From assembly GCA_013399875.1 (NCBI GenBank), contig VXAZ01001058.1, forward strand, positions 51,902 to 115,901: a DNA stretch of 64,000 bases. The letters run 5' to 3'. Within the stretch, counting starts at the first letter, position 1, and each line of letters begins with the position of its first letter. The position numbers and the translations under genes were made by a program. Source of the stretch: Gymnorhina tibicen. Taxonomy: Eukaryota; Chordata; Aves; Passeriformes; Artamidae. This document shows, in pieces, positions 1 to 13,400 of the stretch. A model generated the notes under the pieces. It was given only the letters and a program-made list of their open reading frames with translations. It did not search any database and had not been told where the DNA came from.

Positions 1-240
1 CGAGAGGAGGAGGAGGAGGAGGAGGAGGAGGAAGGGATGCTAATGAGGGAGGCGGTGTCAGGGCTCCGCGGGCGTGCGGGGGTTCGCAAGCGTGGTCTTG
101 CCGCGGCTCAGCGCCGAACACCGGTACCGATCCCGGCCCGCTCCCCCTGCGCCGTGCGGGCAGGAGCGGGCTCGGTCCCCTCCCGTTTTGGTATCTGTGT
201 CTGGCTGAAACCCCTCGGGGTTCCGACACGGTTTTTTTTT
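1..240. promoter_or_regulatory. CpG-rich block at the window edge, probable promoter or first exon of a neighbouring gene
   Basis: The block is dense in CG dinucleotides and GC-rich up to about position 200, unlike almost everything that follows. It opens with a purine tract of GGA repeats. No ATG occurs on the minus strand in the first 200 bases, so if the block is transcribed leftward this part would be 5' UTR or promoter. In human, MMP17 follows SFSWAP in the same orientation, so a leftward MMP17 promoter would fit the position about 36 kb past the SFSWAP 3' end. That identity is inference from synteny. A rightward non-coding first exon is equally possible from this sequence alone. Confidence 0.5.
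5..32 (+). repeat. (GGA)n purine microsatellite
   Basis: About nine uninterrupted GGA triplets lie on the plus strand (TCC on the minus strand). Such tracts are common in vertebrate promoters and 5' UTRs and often vary in length. It runs close to the window boundary, so a longer array outside cannot be excluded. Confidence 0.95.
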
Positions 241-2198
241 TCTAAACATCAACATTTCTGTAAGTACCAGCTTCATCTCCGACTTTTTAAAGAAGGGCTA
301 TGGAAAAGACCCTGTTGGTTGGAGCATCCCCGACTGACACCTCCTCTCAAGAGAGACGAATGTCTGGCTTGTCCCCATAAACAGCATAATGGGATCCTGT
401 GGCCTCTGCAGCGCGTCCTCCCTCGAGAGCTGTGAATCTGCCACATGCTCCGACAGGCCAGATGGCAGGGGACACCCTGAAAGCTCTAGCTCCTGCCAGT
501 TCAGGATGAACGTGTACTTGCTACTCAGCATCTGCCTTCCCCAGTTCCTACTGGCATATTAATACACTCAACAGCTTTGCAAATGATTTTTAAAGTTTGG
601 GGGTTTTAAAATAAATTAGCAGTTTCTGTTTTAAGATTAATAAAAAGTGGAGATAATGAAGAAAGGACAGAGATGAAAAATTGCTTCTAGGTGCTGCTCA
701 GGGAAAATTGTAATGGACATTGATATGACATCTTTGCACAAATAGATTAATCCAGCAATGAACCGTAGCTGCTTCTGGAGATATTTAATATCAGACAGGA
801 CTGAAAAAAACCAGTGGATAACGGAAGAAGAAATCTTTGTCCGAAAGGAATTGGTTAAAGAGAACTGGCAGGGAAACCTCACTTCCTGTGGGCGAGTTTG
901 CACTACCATGTGTCCCTGTGAGCTGGACTGAAGTTACTGCTCCAGCACCAGAGAAATGAGAGGGAAAACACCTGGATTACAGGGCTCAGAGCCTCACCAA
1001 CAGCTACCTGTTGTAGCTCAGGGGCTGTTATCTCGAGTGCTTTGCTCCATACTAAAACAAAGTTCCGCCTCTTAAAGAGACCAGCAAAGCCCAGCCTCTG
1101 GTTCCACAGGTGCAGAGAGAGTGTTTCCAAATGGCAGGCCTAACAGCTCCCACTCACCAAGTCACTGAAACGGCGGGAAAAACAAAAACTCTCCAACAAC
1201 ATTTTTAGTGTTAGAGAATTAAGGCATTACTTTACTCTGATCAGGATGTTGTTCTGGCCAGGATGTGCAACAGAAATCATTTCATCCACACATTGCCCGG
1301 GTTGTACAGAGAAGAAAATCCTTCCCTCGCACATGGTCTTTACTAGATTTTCCACATGCTTATACAGTCAAAACCCAGAGAAATTAATTAGTTCAATGTT
1401 CATTGGTCCCAAGTTAAACAGTTCTTAGCATTTGGTTTCCTACCGGTTATTGATCCCTTTGCCTTCGATGTTAATTAGGTTCTCATTCTTCGTTTTCTTA
1501 TCTCTCTTTTCCCAGAGCAGGTGTCTCCGACCATGCCAGGGGTGATGTTTGGAGTTGACGCTCGTTAACGGTCGTTATCTTTTGTGCATCTTCTGTGCTA
1601 TTCCCAGTCTTGTTGAGATGTTAAGCTCATCAGGCCTCGAGTGGCGAAACAGTGCTTACAGAAGAAACTTCCATTCCTTTCCCCCTGGGCAAAGGAGAAC
1701 AAAACCCCTGACTAAAGTTATATAAACTTGGTATCATTTCCAACAACCATTTAAATTCGCCGTGGAAAGATGTTCGCTGCCACTTTGCCACAAAGCCCGT
1801 GGTACTCTCTAGGGAGTGGTTCTCCGTCTCTGTGCATCCCCTTCCGGTCTGCGGGACTCACTCCAAACCTGTGCATCGCCTGCTGCTCCCGCCTCCTCCC
1901 CTCCGTCCCGCAGCTGCCGCTGTTCTCGAGGGAGAGCTCTTTCTCACTTTCAGTAACCGTCACACTAGTCCTGACGGGACAGGGACTGTTACTTGCTCTA
2001 TTCCCGACTCCTCTGCTCTAAGCAGAAAGCAGCAGCCACGGACCACCCCTCAACTTCTTCCGGGTTTTCCAACAGAGAAGCGTTATTCCAGGCAGTCAAG
2101 CCAGCCTGAGATTGCTTAGCAACATCACATGTAGTAATTTCCTGCTAAGCAGCTCTGGAATCTCTTCTTATTAGGAATCATTTCTTTTGACAGTTGAC
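241..2198. other. Intergenic, no recognisable feature
   Basis: Unique-looking sequence of mixed composition, with only short frames on both strands. Overlapping small frames around 1750-2120 have the Ser/Pro/Leu-rich look of translated non-coding DNA. I see no repeat family and no splice-bounded exon. Confidence 0.6.
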
Positions 2199-3125
2199 AT
2201 GACTGTGGGCAGATCAGAGCCATCCTCAGGAGGAAGGCAGAGGGAGCATAGCCGGGCAGGGCTGGGAGGAGTGCATAGCAATGTGTCAGAATCCCCGAGT
2301 TTGGGACAAATCTGCAGCCCTCCCCTCGGGATAAGCAGCTTCTGTGGTGGCAGTCTTGGCAGGGTGAAAACTGTCAGCACAAGTTTGCTGACGTGTCATG
2401 GGCTTGAGGTTATCGCTGACAAAGGCTTCAGCAGCACCTTAAAGGGCTTTCTAGGGATTTTGGGTCCTCTGAGAACTACTCAGCACAAACTCAGCACGCT
2501 CTGCCCCTCTGCAGGGCACAGTTTGTCTGGCAGACTGGTCCTTGTGCTGGGCAGCCTGGAGCTCCAGGGCTTGGTCCTAACCCACATCCACAGTGCCTCC
2601 TCTCCCGTGCTGGCCACATTGGGCTGCAGCAGCAAGTTTACCTCAGCTGCCTTCCTTGCAGTTCTGAAAGATGCGTCACGATCCACACTGACCTTTTATC
2701 CCATTTTTCACAAGTGGGCAATGAAGAATAAATGGGCAGCAACTGAGCTGATGGACCGAAGACAAAGGCTTGAGCCCACTCCATCTGGAAGAGTTTTGCT
2801 CTTAAATTCAGGGGGTCAAGATTTTAGGGCACATGCTACCATTTTATCTTCCCCTCCGAGGACATCCTCTCCCAGCAGCACATCAGGGACAAAAATCTTC
2901 ACAGTTTCTGCCAGAGCAGGTGTTTTAAGCAGAGTGACAGCAGGCCAAACGGAAGATGTTGGTCCATGTCAAATGTGCTTTAATCTTCTTAGATTCTTTC
3001 CTGCGACATTAAATGCAAGAGCGTACCCATTTTCACCAAACGTAGAATGTACTAAACTTGCACGTTGCAAGAGAATATTATTTCCGCAGTTGTTTCTCAC
3101 CCCACAAAAGCCTCAGAGTTTTTAG
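2199..3125 (+). other. Unexplained 308-residue open reading frame, coding status doubtful
   Basis: An ATG at 2199 opens a frame of 309 codons including the stop, and the frame is open a little further upstream. It is the longest uninterrupted frame in the window, longer than any SFSWAP exon. The translation is rich in Ser, Leu, Gly and Thr. It has no signal peptide, no clear membrane segment, no repeats and no motif I recognise. Local base composition is moderately GC-rich, which lowers stop frequency, so chance is a real possibility. No neighbouring splice-linked exon or obvious promoter was seen. It could be a lineage-specific single-exon gene, a remnant, or an accident. I favour accident. 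Confidence 0.15.
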
Positions 3126-6100
3126 GGGGCCAAATGTCGCTGAATTTCCCAACCTCTGACCTCTGTAGATCTCAATGCCCCGTTTCCCCATCTGCTCAGG
3201 TATTAGTTATTAGCACGTGTTCTGCGTCAGCACCTCAGTCTGTCTTGTGCCACGAGAACCTGCAACGTGAATGATTACTTACACTGGATGAGTAGTTGCT
3301 TCGTCCGTACTCTGTTGAAAGTAATTCCCAACATATTTCTAAGCATTTTTAGCAAGCACTTACAAGAGACAAGATGGCAGATTTCTGCCATAAATTACAA
3401 GACCAAAAGAGTCCACAGCCATGCCAGGTACAAAGAGCTGGGAGAGAATCTTTAATAGTTTAATTTTATCGCATGAGTCTTCCTCCTTTAATAAAACACC
3501 ACTTGACCATCAAGGCCCAAAGAAATATCAGAGAGGCTCTAAATACTATATTCGAATATATATAGTATATATACTCAAATTTAAGCATATGAGTAATCAC
3601 ACTAACTTCCCTCTGACCTAAGTAATCTAATAGAAGAGCAGCTCTCCCTGGGAAGGTAGAAGCTGTGCCCAAAATAATGAGGCAGATTGTGTGGATGCCA
3701 TCAGCTCCTTACAGCTACAGAGACCAGAGCTGGGCAATAAAAAGAACCTGGTTATGAAAAACTGAACTGTGAGTATTTTTCCTCTCTTTCCTTTTCACTA
3801 AACAAAAAAACCCACGTCAGTGGCACAGGTTTAACTCCGTGCTCGTGTCATAAGAACTATGTGAGGGTAGATGGAGTTTTCATACCATTCATTACCTAGG
3901 CAAGTTGCTGAATAGAATTTATTTAAGGAAGGAACAGCGTGATGATTTTAATTCTGTTAAGCGTAGTTTCCAAAACGCATTCTTTATGCTTCATTTGTTG
4001 CAAATGGATGACTCAGTTAAAACAGCATTTCAACACATTTTGGCCAAAATATTTGCTTTGCACAACAACAAAATAGAGAGAACTGCAAGCAGCTGTAAGT
4101 AAGAGCAAGGAAATAGACACCCAGAGCAGAGAGCTATTTGTGGTGATACCTATGATCTGTTTTAGCACAAAACTTTCATGTTAAACAAAAAATACTAGTA
4201 AAGCTGATTTGCAAGTTCGCACTTCCCTGATCTGCCCATTATTGTCAATGTTTGGAACAACCTGTAAACAAGTAGACAATTTGTTTTCCTTCCACATACA
4301 TTCCAGCCAAATGCACAAACTTAAAGTATTTTCACCTTTGTGCACCAAGATGACAAGTTTGAATTTAAAATGTCATTATCTTCTAGCTATACATGCTATG
4401 TGGAAGATGAAGATTTTTCCTCGGTGTCTTTAGCATAATTAGCATGTATGACAACATCCAGATGATTTAATTTCCCAATTACACAGCTATACCGAAAATA
4501 TCCTTTGCATTAAATATGCAGCAGTTCTTATCAGTAGATATTATACGACTTTTTCTGCCCTGTTATATCACTGCACATGCTCGTATTTTGGCAAGTTGAG
4601 AAATGAGAATTTTCTGCCCTATCAACCAGGGAGACAGAAATTGCTGTGCAGAGTGGGGCCCGGGCTGCTGCCACGGTCCCTCTCCGTGAGCAGCCGCTCT
4701 AACAGCGCACACGGAATTCCCAAGGGGCAGCAAGGACTTCCTCCAAGTCCGAGCGGTGAATCGCAGACCCTGCAAAGTCTGAGAATGAGGACATTTGTGA
4801 TATTGTCCTGCTGTTCTCTAGAGGCTTTGGTAGCCATGAGATAAAACAGTTGCTGGAGCATAATTTGCTTGCTTGTAATTAATATCATCCAGAAATTATT
4901 TGTTTGCGTTCCTACTTTTAAGACTGATGGGCGACCAATAAAATTGGAAAATCAAGCAAATATTTTTCCAAGACCAGTGGTAGACACCTAGTTGCACATA
5001 TGTTAAGTACTAGTCATGGGAAGTTTAGAAATTTTTCTTTTCCCTGAGTAAAACCAAAGCGGATCAGGGCATTTGGCTTAGGAGTATACACCTTTTTTGC
5101 TTCTTTGTTCTCCAATTGAAAAATCAACCTACTGACATTTTTTCATAGCTTATACTAAAGGAGGGAAACCAAAGTTGGAAGGGGTATGGAAACCAGTATT
5201 TTCCTGCAGGCCAGGGCTCTGAAGTGGAGAGATGCTGCGGAGATGCTGGAGTGGAGAGATGCTGCACAGTGCTCTTGGCCACAGGACTTTTCTTCTCTGC
5301 ATAATCACACACTGGCACAAAGAACCTCCACATCTCGTGGATGTCCATCTGCCAGCTCCATCTCTGCTGGCTGAGATGGCACTAGCCATTATTCCACCGG
5401 AGCCCGCTATCAGCACAGCTTAGTCCTCTCTAACTCACTCTAATGTCTAAATCTTGCAGACTTCTCTCACGCTTCTCTCACGTAACACCTGAAAAATGCA
5501 GCCTTCCTGGCTTCCCCTGAAGCTGCAGCTCTTCCCAGCCTGCTTCTCCTCTGCTGGAAAACCCTTTTATCTCCCTGCCAGCCACATTCCTGCAGGTACC
5601 CATAGCAAATCCTGTTTCAGAGGTCTTTTTCCAAGTCTAACACTGATCTCTCAGCACTACTCTCAAGCAGCTCTCTGTGGAATTCTTTATATCAGATAAA
5701 ATAAACTGCTTCTCTTTATGTCAAAGATTTTCACAGACAGCCCTGCTTTGTCTTTTATTGCTCATTTAGCACCAAGAAATCAGCTCCTTTGTCCACCTGG
5801 CCATGAAATCCACCTCTTCCTTCCTTTGCTCAAACACCCACGCTCACATTCTTCCATGCTGCCCCTTCTGCCTGGGAATATTTCCTTCTAAGCAAGCCTG
5901 AGGCAGCCATGCCATCCTCCCTTTGCCTCTTATAAATACACTGTAAGACCAGGACACCACCACCCAATCCCAGTATATTTTTTCCAGTACAACTGTACTC
6001 CAAGAATTTGAACTATATTTTTCTGTAATTTCCTTTATCTCCCTTGCTTGCAGACATGTCTCGTTTTCCATCTTCTTCTCTTTATTCCAGGTTTGTGAGG

Positions 6101-7440
6101 CACCCAACATGAGGTCATCCCAGTCTACTGCTGGAATCCCTTGGCACTACAGGGTCGTTGGTGGCAGCTACAACACCCACGGACTCAGCTCAAGGCCGCG
6201 TTGCCACTGAGCAGACACCAGCACAGACCATCTGGAACAGCACCGGCCATTTCTGCCTCCCTGCTGCATCATGTTCTTCTCGCAGAACGTGTTTAAGGCA
6301 TTAACACCCATGAATTATAAAACAATACAAAAGAAGCTCATGTTCTGCAGGCTTAGCTTTGCTGCACTGTCCCCAATACAGAAAAGCCTCCATCAAGGTC
6401 TTGTAATAATGAGCCAGGCAGAAGGATGGGTCAGAAGTGCCATGTTAATGCAAACCAAAGCGTAATTTTCTCTTCACTAGCAGCATTCCCATCCTTGTTC
6501 CCACTGCTTTTCAATAACAGCCGACGAAAGGATGTTGATGTCTTGTTTAAGCAATGATGAGAAGTTCAGAGGTTAATTTACGAGAAGTAGAACACAGTCA
6601 CTTTACAGAGAAAGAAGTCCAAGAAAAAACCAACAAAAATTTTTAAAGCTATAAGGTATCATTAGATTGCCTTTTCCAGTGGAAAACAGTACTAATTTTA
6701 ACACTACTTAGACACTACAGACTGTTCTTTGGCCAGGGAAAACCACAAGTCCTCTGACCTGTTTTTATAACGCTTTAATACATGCTTGTGCTTTCTGTCA
6801 GTCAGGAAGACACCAAATTATGTGGCCTACATCAAAAGCCAGCAATCTGTTATATGCACACATACTCTGTACCCTACAGAGGCAGATACCCACTTTAGCA
6901 ATGTCAGGACGTCTCGTCAATTAAATCTGGCGATATATCTTCTTTCAGCTTGTGACATGTTGATTGACAACCTGTCTGGAGGCCTGGCTCAGACAACTGG
7001 GGGATTTTGCTAGCAAGGTCAGGAAAGCTTCTCCTGCAATGCAATTTCCATCGTGGAGCCCTGGGGGACATGTTAACAAACCTCACCTGCACTCTCTGCT
7101 GTGGGACCCTCCTGCAAACAGCACACCCCTGGCTTTGGCTCCTTGCTCTGCCAAGCAGGAGGATGGAGAACGGTGTCCTGATAGTCTCCCTAATCTTGTT
7201 TTACATTTTATTTCTTCTGTTCCTCATCTGACCTGGATCTTCTTGCCTTTAAGATCTTCACGAAGAAGTTCAAAAGGTGAGGAAAATCAGCCATTAGCCT
7301 AAAACCATTGCTGCGCTCATACAGATACAGTCCAAGCTGCTTCCCCCATATAATGGGATTTTGGAGCCTGAGTTTACAAATTCAACTTTTTCTTCGGTAA
7401 GCAAACAACCTTTAAGATATCTTTGAGCCACAGGTCTGGA
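3126..7440. other. Intergenic, minor repeats only
   Basis: No gene recognised. It contains a short TA-rich segment near 3550-3575 and a small imperfect duplication at 5224-5265, in which the words gtggagagatgctgc and agatgctg recur. The rest is unique-looking sequence with no transposon family I can name. Confidence 0.6.
5224..5265 (+). repeat. Imperfect 27-bp tandem duplication
   Basis: The 15-base word gtggagagatgctgc occurs twice at a spacing of 27 bases, with a third partial copy (agatgctg) between them. This looks like local slippage or duplication. No coding frame is supported across it. Confidence 0.75.
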
Positions 7441-7486
7441 TTCAGAGCTAAACACTTACCAAATTCAGAGCTAAACACTTACCAAA
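7441..7486 (+). repeat. Perfect 23-bp tandem duplication
   Basis: Two identical 23-base units lie head to tail (7441-7463 and 7464-7486). Read on the minus strand, each unit contains TTTGGTAAGTG, a close match to the vertebrate 5' splice-site consensus. The duplication therefore also doubles a potential donor site. No exon is supported next to it. Confidence 0.95.
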
Positions 7487-10400
7487 TTAGACACCAGCAA
7501 CTGGTCCAGGTGTTTTTCCCAGACCAGTTGCCTACAAAGCCCAGTTGGAACCTGTTTTGAAACATCAGCAAAACCCAGGGATATTTTGGAGCTAGTGTTG
7601 CAAATTCAGGGCTTTTTCTTGCTATAAACAATTCATGTATTGGAAATACTGTGCCCACAAATTTAATGTGGCCCTTAACAGAGCTAAGCACAGCCTAAGG
7701 ACAGCTGCCAGTGCTGCTCAGCTTCCCTGCTAATGCCCTAATGGGAAAACCCTGCACTTCTCAAGCAAAGATATTTCAGTGCATCAAATCCAGACAAATA
7801 ATTACCTGCAAGGCTTCTTGCTCCACAGCTGTTTCTAGAACTTCTCAGCAAAGCTACAACCAAAGAAAAGTTTCACACCCTTGATCAGTCCTCCCTGCTT
7901 GAAGCCTGAAGGAAGAAAATCAGTTAAATAAGGCAAATCCTTACTATGAAAACTGTTCTTGGTGGCAAAACTCATTTTGCCTTTGCAGCTATTCTCACCC
8001 ATGGCAGTTTCCCCTAAGCTTGCAAGTTAAGTGGATTCTGTTGGAAGAGGAAGGATTCCCTACTGGAAACTCGAGACCAAGTCCTGGGAGGAACATCGTT
8101 CTCTTGCTTTGCTCTCCCCTGGACTAATGAATGTGAGGAACGAAAGCTGCGTTTGGACTGGAAGGATTATGCTTCTGTATGTCAAAGTCATGTGAAATAA
8201 ACAGCATAATTTGTGGAGCAACTTTGGGAACTTAATTATTTCTCAGCATGCAACTTTAATGACTCCTCTCTGCTCCGTGGATCTTAAGCAGCTATTGGCG
8301 TCGTGTTGCATTAGAAGCTGAAGCTGCAGCAGGCAGAATGGCAGCACGACGAGAGAAAAAAATAAACCTCTGAAAGGTTTTCCCAAGAACAAACATATGC
8401 AGTAGCACAGTGCTTTGGAAGTAAATTGCTCATGACCCTTCTGGCTTGAAGCTACCAGTAAATATCCCTGTTTGCAATGATGGCCAGTTACATACAGCAC
8501 AAAATCTCACTGCTCTATTAAAGATCTTACTGAAAAGTTTCCCTGCTTTACAGAAAAGCTCTTATTTGCCCCTTGTGTCCTAAGAATAACATTACCACAG
8601 CTTCTGTCACTCACAACACAGCTCAGCTCTGTGTCTATAAAGCAGACTAAAGTGCATCATATACATGATGAGCTCTTACATAAACTGAACTTTCATTATG
8701 GTGGTGGACACGAGGTGTCCAAAGGGATGGTTTATATACAGCCTCTCTCTTACTCAAAGCACAATCAAATGCCTTTTTTTAAATTAAAGCTTCACTAGAG
8801 AAATGTTTTATTATTTTTAAGTAATCCAGTACTTTACCACTAATTCCCTATGTTATTAAAGCCTGAACAAGGAGACGAGGGTCTAGCTCCTGCAAATCCT
8901 CAGTCAATTGAGTTTGGCATTTCTAAAACCTCAGTGCTGAGTGATCCAGACCTGAACTCATCGCATCTGAACAGCCAGAAGAGAGCTGCCAGCTCCTGTG
9001 GCTTGGAGACAGGGACACTTCCTATCTGCTCAGGGGCAGTGTGGTTATTTGGTGCCAAAACCCCACTGAGCACAAGAAATTTTCTCTTCTCAAACAGTGC
9101 ACCAAGGGAAGAGAGGTGCACACAACAGACACAGCTGAGTGGGCTCCTTGGGCAGCACAAATCAAAAAACACAACTCTGTGATCGCCCCCACCCTGCTGG
9201 AGATGGGCTGCTCTTCCCAGTCAATGCCAGGTGGGAAGACACGCGTTGACCCAAGCACAAGGTGGTGAGAGCAGCTCTGGGGTTTCAGGTAACAGTTTTC
9301 TGCCACAAGGAGGAAATCTAGATAAGACAAGCCGAGCACATTTGCAGCATTAATAAATGATTTTGGAGTCAGGCAGGTGACCCCACATTTGACACGGTTC
9401 ACACACCCATTCTCCCCAAGCTTAGCCCAGGTGAAAAGTGCCTTTTTGGTTGAGCCAGGCTATGTCGGATGCTCAAGTCTGCTCCCGGAACTCTCTCAAA
9501 CCCAGGTTATTCTCATACTTGAACTTCAAGAAACCCATGTGAGTGGGATGAACAGATGGAGGCAGGATTTGGAGGTGGCAGTGTCCCAGAGGAGCAGGCG
9601 GCAGCAAGGGGCAGATGCTGCCAGAGAAGCGGGAGGAGCAGCAGGGAGTTTGAGCACACGAAGGCTTTGGCTCATGGCTGTGGACATGGCCGTGGACAAG
9701 GCAGGGGCTGTTCTTGGTGGGGAGATGGAGCCAAAGGAAGACCAGAGCCTCTCCCCAGGCAGGGACCAGATGGAAAGGGAAATGCAGCTCCAACATTTGT
9801 GGAAGCCATAAAGAGGAGAGACTCTCTGAACTAGCTCATTGCAGTGCCTGTTGTGAGCCTAGCTGTGATTAAACCGCACAAGTGAAGCCCCAAGGCAGCT
9901 GTGTGCACTTCATGAGGGTCAGGAGCCAAACAGCGGCTCCTTGCTTGCAGATTAACAGTACCTTCCATCACTCACCCAGAAAGCCATTTCAGGATCTGTC
10001 AGGTCAGTGTACCCCAACAACCTCCACATCTCCATGGCCAGAGCCACCCGGCCAGGGGCACAGGAGCATCCTTCATGCTAGGGCAGCTTGGCCCTGCCAA
10101 GATCCTGCTCTGCACCCATAACTGCAGTGCTGCTTTTGTTGGGTGTTTTTCTTTTTTCTCTCCGCCCCACCGTAAGATTTTTCCTTTTCCTCACAGCCCC
10201 CAGGACCTTTACATCCACAATCAAAGGGACAGAAAAATTTTGTGATTGTATAAGAGCTGGGAATTCTTTCAGAGGTAGCAGAGAGAACTCTCCTTTTACT
10301 GGCACCAGTAACCAAAAGAAGGGAAGCAGTCCCACTGCTTTAGAGAACATTTATGTACATAAATTGCACAGAAACACAGCAGAAGCCTCACTCGGCCCTT

Positions 10401-13400
10401 GTTCAGCTCTACACAGGGAATAGCCTGGAGAGCCTTCCTGCTGTTCCACAGCTCCCAGCAGGGCTCTCCCAGAGCCCTCAGCATGCTGCCAGCACCAGGC
10501 TTTCCCTCTCAGCATCTCTCAGCTGCCTGCAAGAGATTTGGCATCCTAAGGAAGCCAAAGAAATGGCAATTACCCAGACTGGTAATGGGACACAGCACTG
10601 GCTGCTCCAGAGTGCTGTCAGGGAGGCAGCATGTTACAAACTCAGGGACACCCTGTGTCACACACCTAGGAACACCCCACGGAACCTGATGGCGTGAGAA
10701 AAGCTGCCCTGGCAGGATTTTTCTAGTTTACCAGAGCTGAATGAGGAGGCAGTGGTAAAATAATGAGGTTTCTGCAACTTCTCAGCACCCAGGTGTCCCT
10801 TTGCTCGAGCAGAGCTGTGGCCCTGTCACTCCAGCCCAGGCAGAGGTCTGCACAGTTCCCAAATAAGATACATCTTGCTTCAATCACCACAAATCCCCAG
10901 GAGACGGAAGAGGCTCCACTGCTCTGGAGTGCTCCAGGGAAGGAGCAACTGTCAGGTGTGTCACCACCATAGCAGCCAGTGACCAGCCCCAGAAAGAGCC
11001 GAGTGACAAAACAACAGGAAACACAACAGTGAACCCTGTGCAGAGTTTACAGAAAAAAAGTACCTGAAGTGCTAAGAACCTAGTTTAAACGTTTTCTTTT
11101 ATCTGAGAGTGTTAGATGCTTGAGAAAAATGTCCTTTGGGGGGAAAAAAAAGGCTTTTTAGTAATTTTCTTAAAGGTTTTCTTTAAAAGACAACTCCGTA
11201 CATCTAGAAAAGAAAAACTCCACCCTGAAAAAGCAGAGTTACTTAGAGCTACTTCCCTTTCTGGTCCCTTACTTAACTGCACTTCCAGATCACTTTTCCC
11301 CTTTCCCATCTCACTTTCACCCTGACCCTCACAATTCGCACACCTGTAGAAATTACACAACACACATGTTCAGTTTTACCTGTACTACTTCCCTGAGACA
11401 TGCTCTCTGACATTTCCAAGCCACACCTGCTTCATGCCTCCCCTCTCCTGTTGTGCAGGGTCCAACCGGTCTAGGTAGAGAAGGGAGAGGGCATCAGGCA
11501 CATAATGTGCTCTCAGCAGTTTACTGGGAATTCTCAGGGTGTTTTCCCTCTGCCCAAGAGCAGCTGAGCTCCATCATGATCCCTGAACTTCCAGCCCTGG
11601 CTGCACAGGTAGGGCAAGAGCAAACAAACTCTGAGATGCTGAGTACATTTATAATTCAAAATATTATTTTCTTTTCAAAAGAAATAAGAGAATTGAATTG
11701 AGCTTTATCACTTTCTTTCTAAAGTTTGGCTTTCTAAATGATTTCATTTGGGAGAGGAAAGAAGCACCTCCCAAGCAGGGGAAGGCTGGAGGGGTCAGCA
11801 GCTGGGGCATCAGCTGTGATGGGATCCCATCCATCAGGTGCGGAGTAGCCAGCGGCTGAGGCAGCTGGGAAAAAAGTTGAACATCTCAAACGCAAAGACC
11901 AATTCAAGCACCACATGATGCCCAGCACTGCTGAAGGATAGGAAATGCCTCCAGGGACATCTCAGCCCTGGTGTTCCAGTTGGTGCAGGGCTGTGCCAGC
12001 TCTTTCCCGGGGTAATGGCTCCCGGTGAGAGTCCCAAGCTGGGGTGAACCTGCTGGGTCTGATCCTGACACCGACAGGTTGAATTAAATCTTGTGTTTCG
12101 AGGTGGAATGCATAGAAGGAGCTGAGGAAAATGAACCATGGGAGTAAGTGATAAGGTGAGAAATCTGCTCAGCAAAACCAACTGCCTCGGGGCCTCCTGC
12201 GCATGAAAGGACTTGAGATGGTGCCGTAGCGATGGAGAAACAGTGGAGTTCCAGGAAAAATCCCAGAGAAACCTTGTTTAAACTTGGACTACTTAAAAAA
12301 GCAATAGGAAAAATGGCACAGAGAGCTTTGTGCCCTGGGCCTGCTGCCATTCTCACATATTCCTGTCCCCTCCCGGGGTCTTGCTGCTCCCATGGGGGTT
12401 GTGTGTGTGTAAATATGTGCACAGCCTGTGCTGGGACTGGGCTGCTGTGATCTCTAAAAATGCTCAGGAACTGCTTGAAAGCTCCTGGAAAGCTCTTGCC
12501 TCCATTCTGCCTGAAGTTGTGTGGTGGGTGCCTGTCACTGTTTTGTTACAAAGGTTAAATGCACCTGTGGAAATCCCTGCTGGGTGTGTGCCAGTTTCAG
12601 TGCAGTTCTGTTAAGAGTAGACATCTATGGCTCTTCTTCCCACTGCTGTCTGCAGTATCCCCAGGCTGGTGGCAGGGCCGAGACCCGGACTGTGGGAAGC
12701 TGCCAGTCTGGTGGATGTGGGAAGGGGCCGCCCTGGCTGGGCTGTCCCAGTTCTCCTGCCTGCTGAGCATGGACTATGCACATCTTTCCCACGTGCATAG
12801 TAAGTGATGCCAATGCATCCAGCTGCTCCTTGGGTTTCCCACAGGATGCACGCCGAGTGCTCGGCATGGTGTTCACAGCCAGGGACGGCACAATAATCTG
12901 AGTAAGAGGTGTTCAGGGCTCTTGGAAATGTCAGCCTTGTACAGCTCAGGCATGCTGGGGCTGCATTTTCCTGTCTGCAGAGCAGGCAGGGAGTTAAATG
13001 TCAGTGCTTGTAAGTGTCCCTTGGCAAGCATCCAGACCTTTTATAGGCATGGATACCCACTTGTTCACCCCCAAAGCTGGACGCTGCAGTTGTCGTGCTT
13101 AGGAAGGAGGACGCTGGAGGTGACCTGAAGGTTTCCAGGATGCTGGAGGTACCTGGACAGTCAGTCTACACTTCTTGGCTCTGTAAGCAGCTCAAATCTA
13201 GCTGGATGTGCCTGAGTGCCTGGCAAAGGTTTGTCCTGCAAGGGATGTCTGTCAGGCTTTGTGGAGCAAACTCCTGCCATGGGACAGGCAGTTCCAGGGA
13301 AGTGAGGCATGGCAGGCACATCATGCTGGTACTCGGTTCCTCATCTCACACACAGCATCCCACTATGTCCCACTGAAACCACTCCCCAGCTGCCCTGACC

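Noticed and set aside
9377..9834. Overlapping 144- and 92-residue plus-strand frames
   Set aside because: Two frames are open over the same bases because of local composition. Neither translation resembles a protein family.
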